Shown here piece after piece: positions 58,828 to 64,000 of a stretch of 64,000 bases of DNA. Made by a program: the position numbers and the translations under genes. The first letter of the stretch is position 1. Every line of letters starts with the position of its first letter. The notes beneath the pieces are model-generated. The model was not told where the DNA came from, did not search any database, and saw only the letters and a list, made by a program, of their open reading frames with translations. Origin of the DNA: Mesorhizobium sp. Pch-S (lineage in GTDB: Bacteria; Pseudomonadota; Alphaproteobacteria; Rhizobiales; Rhizobiaceae); contig NZ_CP029562.1 in NCBI RefSeq assembly GCF_004136315.1, positions 558,001 through 622,000 on the forward strand. Reading direction: 5' to 3'.

Positions 58828-60309
58828 TCACGCCGCCTCATAACGCGACACCTGGAACGGCGCGCTGGTGCCGGTGGTTTCCGTGTAGAAGCGCAGCAAA
58901 AGATTCCTTGCCGCCAGCGCCCGATATTCGGCGGTCGCGCGCATGTCGGTCAATGGCGCGAAGTCTTCGGCGTATTTCTCCATCGCCGCTTCCACCGTCG
59001 CTTCGGTCCATGGCTTGCCGATCAGCGCCTTCTCCACCGCGCTTGCCCGCTTCGGCGTCGCTGCCATGCCGCCATAGGCGATGCGGATCGAAGCAACCGT
59101 GCCATCCCTGGCGAGCTTCAGGCTGAAGGCGCCGAGCGTCGCGGTGATGTCTTCGTCGCGGCGCTTGGTGATCTTGTAGACCGCGAACTTTTCGCCCTTT
59201 TCCGGGATCGGCACATGCACGGCCTCGACGAATTCGCCGGGCTGGCGGTCCTGCTTGCCGTAGGCGATGAAGAACTTCTCGAGCGAGATGGTGCGGCGCT
59301 TCTTGCCCTTGCGCAAGGTGAGCTTGGCATCGAGCGCGATCAACGGCGGCGGCGTGTCGCCGATCGGCGAGCCGTTGGCGATGTTGCCGCCGATGGTGCC
59401 CATGTTGCGAACCTGCTGGCCACCGATGCGGTCGATGAGTGGTCCGAGCGCCGGAATACGCCTGGCGAGCAGCGAAAACGCTTCCGTGTAGGTGACACCG
59501 GCGCCGATCGTGATGACACCCTTGTCTTCGGAGATGGTGCGCAGGCCCTCGATCCCGGCGATGAACACGACGGGCGCGATATCGCGCATATGCTTGGTCA
59601 CCCACAGGCCGACATCGGTCGAGCCTGCCACGATGGTGGCCTGTGGCTCAGCTTCCAGCACCCTGGCAAAGTCGTCGGCGTCAGCCGGCACGATGAAACG
59701 ATCCTTGCCGGCGCCGACCTCGACGCGCGAGCCGTCCTGAAGCTCTGACAGGCGGGCGATCACGGCCTTGCGCTCGGCCTGCAGCGGATCCTTCGCAGCC
59801 TTGCCATAACTGGAAATGGCACGCGCGGCGCGCATGATCGCCTCATAGCCAGTGCAGCGGCAGAGATTGCCCTGAAGCGCCTTCTCGATCTCGGCGTCAG
59901 ACGGCTCGGGCGACTTCATCCAGAGCGCATAAAGCGACATGACGAAACCGGGCGTGCAGAAGCCGCATTGCGAGCCGTGGAAATCCACCATTGCCTGCTG
60001 CACGGGATGCAGCGTGTCGCCCGCGCCGGCGAGATGTTCGATCGTCACGACATGGGTGGCGTCGAGCGAACCCATGAAGCGGATGCAGGCGTTGACGCTT
60101 TCATAGACCAGCTTGCCGGCCACCAGCTTGCCGACCAGAACCGTGCAGGCACCGCAATCGCCCTCGGCACAGCCTTCCTTCGATCCCTTGAGCGAGCGGG
60201 AGAGGCGCAGCCAGTCGAGAAGCGTCTGGTCGGGTGCGACATCGCTCAGGGCGACATCGCGGCCATTGAGGATGAAGCGCAGCTCGGAGCGGGTCTTGAG
60301 TTTGGCCAT
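58828..60309 (-). CDS. xdhA: Xanthine dehydrogenase small subunit (2Fe-2S and FAD)
   Basis: The 493-residue subunit carries electrons from the Mo centre to NAD+. The plant-type 2Fe-2S cluster ligands are C47, C52, C55 and C75. The second cluster ligands are C115, C118, C150 and C152 (QCGFCTPG, CRCTGY). The FAD domain includes ATIVAGSTDVGLWVTK, IGAGVTYTEAF and NMGTIGGNIANGSPIGDTPP. It is first in xdhABC and three bases after the uraH stop, so uraH-xdhA-xdhB-xdhC appear to be one operon. Confidence 0.96.
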   Translation of the reverse strand: MAKLKTRSELRFILNGRDVALSDVAPDQTLLDWLRLSRSLKGSKEGCAEGDCGACTVLVGKLVAGKLVYESVNACIRFMGSLDATHVVTIEHLAGAGDTLHPVQQAMVDFHGSQCGFCTPGFVMSLYALWMKSPEPSDAEIEKALQGNLCRCTGYEAIMRAARAISSYGKAAKDPLQAERKAVIARLSELQDGSRVEVGAGKDRFIVPADADDFARVLEAEPQATIVAGSTDVGLWVTKHMRDIAPVVFIAGIEGLRTISEDKGVITIGAGVTYTEAFSLLARRIPALGPLIDRIGGQQVRNMGTIGGNIANGSPIGDTPPPLIALDAKLTLRKGKKRRTISLEKFFIAYGKQDRQPGEFVEAVHVPIPEKGEKFAVYKITKRRDEDITATLGAFSLKLARDGTVASIRIAYGGMAATPKRASAVEKALIGKPWTEATVEAAMEKYAEDFAPLTDMRATAEYRALAARNLLLRFYTETTGTSAPFQVSRYEAA

Positions 60310-60312
60310 TGC

Positions 60313-60687
60313 TCAGCTTCCCCGGTAGGTCGAATAGCTGTAGGGCGAGATCAACAGCGGCACGTGATAATGCTTGGCCTCGGCCATGCCGAAGCGGATC
60401 GGCACGATGTCGAGGAAAGCCGGTTCTGGCAGCTTGGTGCCGGAACGGCGCAGATAGTCGCCGGCCGAAAAGATAAGCTCGTATTCACCGAGCTTGAACT
60501 CGTCGCCGGCCAGAAGTGGCGCATCGCAGCGGCCGTCGCTGTTGGTGGTCACACTCTTCAGATGCGTGCGCTTGCCGTCCTCGAGACGGAACAGATCGAC
60601 GAGCAGGCCGGCCGCCGGTTTGCCCGTCGCCGTATCCAGCACATGCGTCGTCAGACGCCCGCCATTGTTGTGCGACGTTTCCGCCAA
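60313..60687 (-). CDS. uraH: 5-hydroxyisourate hydrolase (transthyretin-like)
   Basis: The 124-residue enzyme hydrolyses 5-hydroxyisourate from PuuD to OHCU. Hallmark residues are present: His15 in LTTHVLD, Arg53 in NSDGRCD, His108 in HYHVPLL and the terminal YRGS tetrapeptide. The start is TTG at 60687, decided by GGGAGG six bases upstream; the frame is open further but only into the divergent promoter. It leads the operon with xdhABC and is divergent from puuE-uraD. Confidence 0.94.
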   Translation of the reverse strand: MAETSHNNGGRLTTHVLDTATGKPAAGLLVDLFRLEDGKRTHLKSVTTNSDGRCDAPLLAGDEFKLGEYELIFSAGDYLRRSGTKLPEPAFLDIVPIRFGMAEAKHYHVPLLISPYSYSTYRGS

Positions 60688-60869
60688 TTGCCGCCTCCCA
60701 TTCCGGTACAATCGAACATAGTGATGAATTGTGCGCCAATTAAAGGCGATGCATAAGCCCTGGTCGAGCGGACGGCACCAAAAAGCACTTTCAAAAATTT
60801 CGTGGTAATGGCCGCCCAAACCTTTGGATATCTTGGGGCCACTTCCGGAGCAACCGGCAGGGAGGAATG

Positions 60870-62303
60870 ATGCGTTACGTACGGGATATGCGCGGTTACG
60901 GAGCCAATCCGCCGGACCCGAAATGGCCGGGTGGCGCCCATGTCGCCGTGCAATTCGTCGTCAACTACGAAGAAGGCGGCGAGAACTGCATCCTGCATGG
61001 CGATGCGGCCTCGGAGGCCTTCCTGTCGGAAGTGGTTGGAGCTGCTCCCTGGCCCGGCAAGCGCCACTGGAACATGGAGTCGATCTACGAATATGGCGCC
61101 CGCGCAGGCTTCTGGCGCTTGCACCGCATGTTTACCGAGGCCGGCGTACCGGTGACGGTCTACGGTGTCGCCTCGGCGCTGGCACGTTCGCCTGACCATG
61201 TCGCGGCCATGGATGCCGCCGGCTGGGAGATCGCCTCGCATGGCCTGAAATGGATCGACTACCGCGACCATCAGGAGGCAGACGAAAAGCGCGACCTCGA
61301 CGAAGCGATCCGCCTGCACAGGGAAGTGGTGGGCGAGCGCCCGACCGGCCTCTATCTCGGCCGCACCTCGGTGAATTCGGTGAAGCTGGCGGCTGCCGAA
61401 GGCGGCTTTGCCTGGATCTCCGACACTTATGACGACGACCTGCCCTACTGGCTCGACCATGACGGCCACGGCAACGCGATCCAGCCGCAGCTCGTTATCC
61501 CCTACACGCTTGACGCCAACGACATGCGTTTCGCAACCCCGCAAGGGTTCAATTCGGGCGACCAGTTCTTCGCTTACCTGAAGGACGCGTTCGACACGCT
61601 TTATGCCGAAGGCAAGGCCGGACGCGGCGGCATGATGAGCATCGGCCTGCATTGCCGCCTGATCGGCCGGCCAGGACGCGCCGCGGCGCTGCAGCGCTTC
61701 ATCGATTATGTGAAGAGCCACGACAAGGTCTGGCTGCCGCGACGCATCGACATCGCCAACCACTGGCGCGACCATCATCCCTATGAGCCCGCGGCCTTGC
61801 GCCCGTCGCGCATGGACAAGCAGGAGTTCGTGCAGCGCTTCGGCGGCATCTTCGAACATTCGCCTTGGATTGCCGAGCGTGCCTTCGAACTGGAGCTCGG
61901 CCCTGCCCATGACAGCGCCGGCGGCCTGCACAACGCGCTCTGCCGTGCCTTCCGCTCGGCTTCCGAGACCGAACGTCTCGGCGTGCTGACCGCGCACCCG
62001 GACCTCGCCGGCAAGCTGGCGCAGGCCAGACGGCTGACCGAGGACTCGACCAAGGAACAGGCTTCGGCCGGGCTCGATGCGCTGACGGACGCGGAGCGCG
62101 AACTGTTCTCCAAGCTGAACGCCGCCTACGTCACCACTTTCGGCTTCCCCTTCATCATCGCGGTAAAGGGCAAGACCAAGGATGAGATCCTGGCGGCATT
62201 CGAGACCCGCATCGGCAACAGCCGCGGCGAGGAATTCGAAACCGCCTGCAAACAGGTCGAACGCATCGCGCTGCTGCGCCTCAAGGATATTTTGCCCGAA
62301 TAG
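60870..62303 (+). CDS. puuE: Fused allantoinase PuuE and OHCU decarboxylase UraD
   Basis: The 477-residue bifunctional enzyme covers two successive steps. Residues 1 to about 312 are the PuuE polysaccharide-deacetylase-fold allantoinase ([49 protein letters not shown]). Residues about 315-477 are UraD ([20 protein letters not shown], catalytic His in [33 protein letters not shown]). UraD makes S-allantoin from OHCU and PuuE opens it to allantoate. Two adjacent ATGs occur; the second (60870) has better spacing from GGAGG, the first (60867) is nearly adjacent to it. It is divergent from uraH with a 182-bp shared promoter. Confidence 0.94.
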   Translation: MRYVRDMRGYGANPPDPKWPGGAHVAVQFVVNYEEGGENCILHGDAASEAFLSEVVGAAPWPGKRHWNMESIYEYGARAGFWRLHRMFTEAGVPVTVYGVASALARSPDHVAAMDAAGWEIASHGLKWIDYRDHQEADEKRDLDEAIRLHREVVGERPTGLYLGRTSVNSVKLAAAEGGFAWISDTYDDDLPYWLDHDGHGNAIQPQLVIPYTLDANDMRFATPQGFNSGDQFFAYLKDAFDTLYAEGKAGRGGMMSIGLHCRLIGRPGRAAALQRFIDYVKSHDKVWLPRRIDIANHWRDHHPYEPAALRPSRMDKQEFVQRFGGIFEHSPWIAERAFELELGPAHDSAGGLHNALCRAFRSASETERLGVLTAHPDLAGKLAQARRLTEDSTKEQASAGLDALTDAERELFSKLNAAYVTTFGFPFIIAVKGKTKDEILAAFETRIGNSRGEEFETACKQVERIALLRLKDILPE

Positions 62304-62313
62304 GCCTGAACTG

Positions 62314-63162
62314 ATGGATATGATGAAGATGGCTGATCGCACCTACTACGCGCCGAAAGGCGGATTGCCGCCGCAGACCGACCTGATCACCGACCGCGCG
62401 GTGTTCACGGAGGCCTATGCGGTCATCCCCAAACGCGAATTCAGCGACATCGTCACCTCCTATCTGCCGGGGTGGGACCAAACGCGGTTGTGGATCATCG
62501 CCCGCCCGCTGTCGGGTTTCGCCGAGACCTTCTCGCAATACATCATGGAAGTGCAGCCGGGCGGCGGCAGCGACAGACCCGAACCGGACAGCAGCGCCGA
62601 AGGCGTGCTTTTCGTGGTCGAGGGCGAGGTCACCGTTACGCTTGCCGGCAAGAACCATGACATGAAGCCGGGCGGCTACGCGTTCCTGCCGCCGTCGAGC
62701 GGCTGGACATTGCGCAACAACGGCAAGGCGACCGCGCGTTTCCACTGGATCCGCAAGGCTTATGAAAAGGCCGAGGGCGTCGATGTGCCCGAGCCGATCT
62801 TCACCAACGAGAACGACATCGCTCCCAATCCGATGCCGGACACAGAAGGCCGCTGGGCGACGACGCGTTTCGTCGATCCTATGGACCTGCGTCACGACAT
62901 GCATGTCACCATCGTGACGTTCGAGCCGGGCGGCATCATCCCGTTCCCGGAAACGCATGTGATGGAGCACGGGCTCTACGTGCTGGAAGGCAAGGCGGTC
63001 TACCGTCTCAACCAGGACTGGGTGGAGGTGCAGGCCGGCGACTACATGTGGCTGCGCGCCTTTTGCCCGCAGGCCTGTTATGCAGGCGGGCCCGGTAAAT
63101 TCCGCTACCTGCTCTACAAGGACGTCAACCGCCACGCCAGGCTCGGCGGCTTCGGACGCTAA
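62314..63162 (+). CDS. allE: (S)-ureidoglycine aminohydrolase (AllE/YlbA, bicupin)
   Basis: The 282-residue bicupin converts S-ureidoglycine to S-ureidoglycolate and ammonia. Typical stretches are RTYYAPKGGLPPQTDLITDRAVFTEAYAVIPK, GGGSDRPEPDSSAEGVLFVVEGEVTVTL, and the metal-binding second cupin GGIIPFPETHVMEHGLYVLEGKAVYRLNQDW...VQAGDYMWLRAFCPQACYAGG. The start may be any of several close ATGs (62314 taken). It is 10 bp after puuE-uraD and 25 bp before allA. Confidence 0.93.
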   Translation: MDMMKMADRTYYAPKGGLPPQTDLITDRAVFTEAYAVIPKREFSDIVTSYLPGWDQTRLWIIARPLSGFAETFSQYIMEVQPGGGSDRPEPDSSAEGVLFVVEGEVTVTLAGKNHDMKPGGYAFLPPSSGWTLRNNGKATARFHWIRKAYEKAEGVDVPEPIFTNENDIAPNPMPDTEGRWATTRFVDPMDLRHDMHVTIVTFEPGGIIPFPETHVMEHGLYVLEGKAVYRLNQDWVEVQAGDYMWLRAFCPQACYAGGPGKFRYLLYKDVNRHARLGGFGR

Positions 63163-63187
63163 CACCCGTCTGCAAAGAGGTCAGACC

Positions 63188-63697
63188 ATGACGCGCATCA
63201 TCACCGCCAAACTTCTGACGCGCGCGAACTTTGCCGAATTCGGCGAGGTCATCGATACCGAGACCGACAGCCATTACCCGATCAACAACGGCCGGTGCGA
63301 GCGGTTTCACGCACTCGCCCGCCCGGAAGCGATCGGCCCGAACGGCCATGTGCTGATCAACCTCTTCAAGGGAACGCCCTACGAATTTCCGCTGAAGCTC
63401 TCCATGGTCGAACGGCATCCCTTCGGCAGCCAGGCTTTCGTGCCGCTTTCACCCCGCCCCTTCGTAGTCGTGGTCTGCCACGACAGTCCTGATGGACCCG
63501 CCGAGCCGCGCGCCTTCGTCACCAGGCCGGGCCAGGGCGTCAACTATCCGCGCAATCTCTGGCATGGCGTGCTCACGCCCATCGGCGAGCCGCAGGACTT
63601 CGTCGTCGTCGACCGCGGCGGGGACGGCTCCAATGTCGAAGAATTCCACTTTTCGCATCCCTACGAAATCCACCTGCCCGAAGGGTTCCAGTCATGA
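63188..63697 (+). CDS. allA: Ureidoglycolate lyase
   Basis: The 169-residue enzyme splits ureidoglycolate to glyoxylate and urea. It has FAEFGEVIDTE, INNGRCERFHALARPEA, FKGTPYEFPLKLSMVERHPFGSQAFVPLSPRPFVVVV and GVNYPRNLWHGVLTPIGEPQDFVVVDR. AGAGG precedes ATG 63188. Its stop overlaps the next start (ATGA), so the deaminase that follows is translationally coupled. Confidence 0.94.
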   Translation: MTRIITAKLLTRANFAEFGEVIDTETDSHYPINNGRCERFHALARPEAIGPNGHVLINLFKGTPYEFPLKLSMVERHPFGSQAFVPLSPRPFVVVVCHDSPDGPAEPRAFVTRPGQGVNYPRNLWHGVLTPIGEPQDFVVVDRGGDGSNVEEFHFSHPYEIHLPEGFQS

Positions 63698-64000
63698 CCG
63701 ATGTTTCGCTGATCGACCGCCTGCTCGACGTCATCGAGCATGACATCGTGCCGAAGACCGAAGACGGTGTCGCCGATGGCAACAAGCTGTTCGGGGCCGC
63801 AATCCTGCGCAAGAGCGATCGCTCGCTGGTGTTGGCGGAAACCAACAACGAGACCGAGAACCCGCTCTGGCATGGCGAAGTGCATTGCCTGAAGCGCTTT
63901 TACGAGATGCCGAAGGCCGAGCGGGTCGACACCAAGGACGCGATCTTCTTGGCCACGCATGAACCGTGTTCACTGTGCCTTTCGGCGATCACCTGGACCG
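63694..64000 (+). CDS. Nucleoside/guanine deaminase of the CDA fold, cut by the window end
   Basis: ATG 63694 overlaps the allA stop by four bases. The visible 102 residues begin TDVSLIDRLLDVIEHDIVPK and contain both zinc motifs of the cytidine-deaminase superfamily: His-Gly-Glu (in LWHGEVHCLKRFYE) and PCxxC (in HEPCSLCLSAITW). The C terminus is outside the window. Bacterial guanine deaminases of the GDA type and TadA-like nucleoside deaminases share this fold, and placement in a purine operon favours a purine substrate. If so, it would be a second, unrelated guanine or purine deaminase in the cluster. Confidence 0.8.
   Translation, partial: MTDVSLIDRLLDVIEHDIVPKTEDGVADGNKLFGAAILRKSDRSLVLAETNNETENPLWHGEVHCLKRFYEMPKAERVDTKDAIFLATHEPCSLCLSAITWT

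Overview
The window reads as chromosomal DNA of a GC-rich alphaproteobacterium of the order Hyphomicrobiales, most likely Mesorhizobium or a close relative. The reasons are the wealth of ABC uptake systems, an IalB-family protein, Tm-1-like/TIM-barrel genes, a rhizobactin/aerobactin-type siderophore locus, and a dispersed intergenic palindromic repeat of the kind common in these genomes (copies near 12.8, 16.5, 23.7 and 49.2 kb). This placement is by recognition, not by a search. No rRNA, tRNA, CRISPR array, insertion sequence or phage gene was seen.

Region 1 (0-12.8 kb) looks like a catabolic locus for an unknown small molecule. A minus-strand run encodes an SDR dehydrogenase, a BMP-type ABC importer (binding protein, ATPase, two permeases), a Tm-1-like ATP-binding protein, its TIM-barrel partner and an SRPBCC protein. 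A GMC oxidoreductase converges on it. A MocR-type regulator is divergent from the SDR gene, and a cupin and a luciferase-like monooxygenase follow. A near-identical 22-bp inverted repeat sits in both divergent promoters, tying the two units into one probable MocR regulon.

Region 2 (12.9-19.0 kb) is a ribose/galactofuranose-type ABC importer (two permeases, double ATPase, binding protein) divergent from a LacI regulator. Region 3 (19.1-27.5 kb) holds a LuxR-type response regulator, two paralogous membrane hybrid histidine kinases (one with an in-frame 234-bp tandem duplication of its own start region), an IalB-family secreted protein and a large autotransporter. Similar 18-bp palindromes lie upstream of the response regulator and of the autotransporter.

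Region 4 (27.6-38.7 kb) is an iron-uptake locus in iucABCD order (iucB frameshifted) with a divergent MFS transporter, an RhtX-like permease and a TonB-dependent receptor. Region 5 (38.8-46.2 kb) is mixed: a LacI regulator with an apparent CTG start, a DMT permease, a DUF2000/AraC pair, MarR regulators, a CobW GTPase with a histidine-rich loop, a WD40 protein and a small membrane protein.

Region 6 (46.4-64 kb) begins with a class III aminotransferase, a glutamine-synthetase-like ligase, a type II glycerate kinase and a UPF0303 protein. It then becomes a near-complete purine degradation cluster: guanine deaminase, xanthine dehydrogenase XdhABC, urate oxidase PuuD, HIU hydrolase, a PuuE-UraD fusion, ureidoglycine aminohydrolase and ureidoglycolate lyase, ending in a CDA-fold deaminase cut by the window edge. 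Together these convert guanine through xanthine, urate and allantoin towards glyoxylate and ammonia/urea. An allantoate amidohydrolase is not in view. A LysR regulator and a Dps gene sit inside the cluster.
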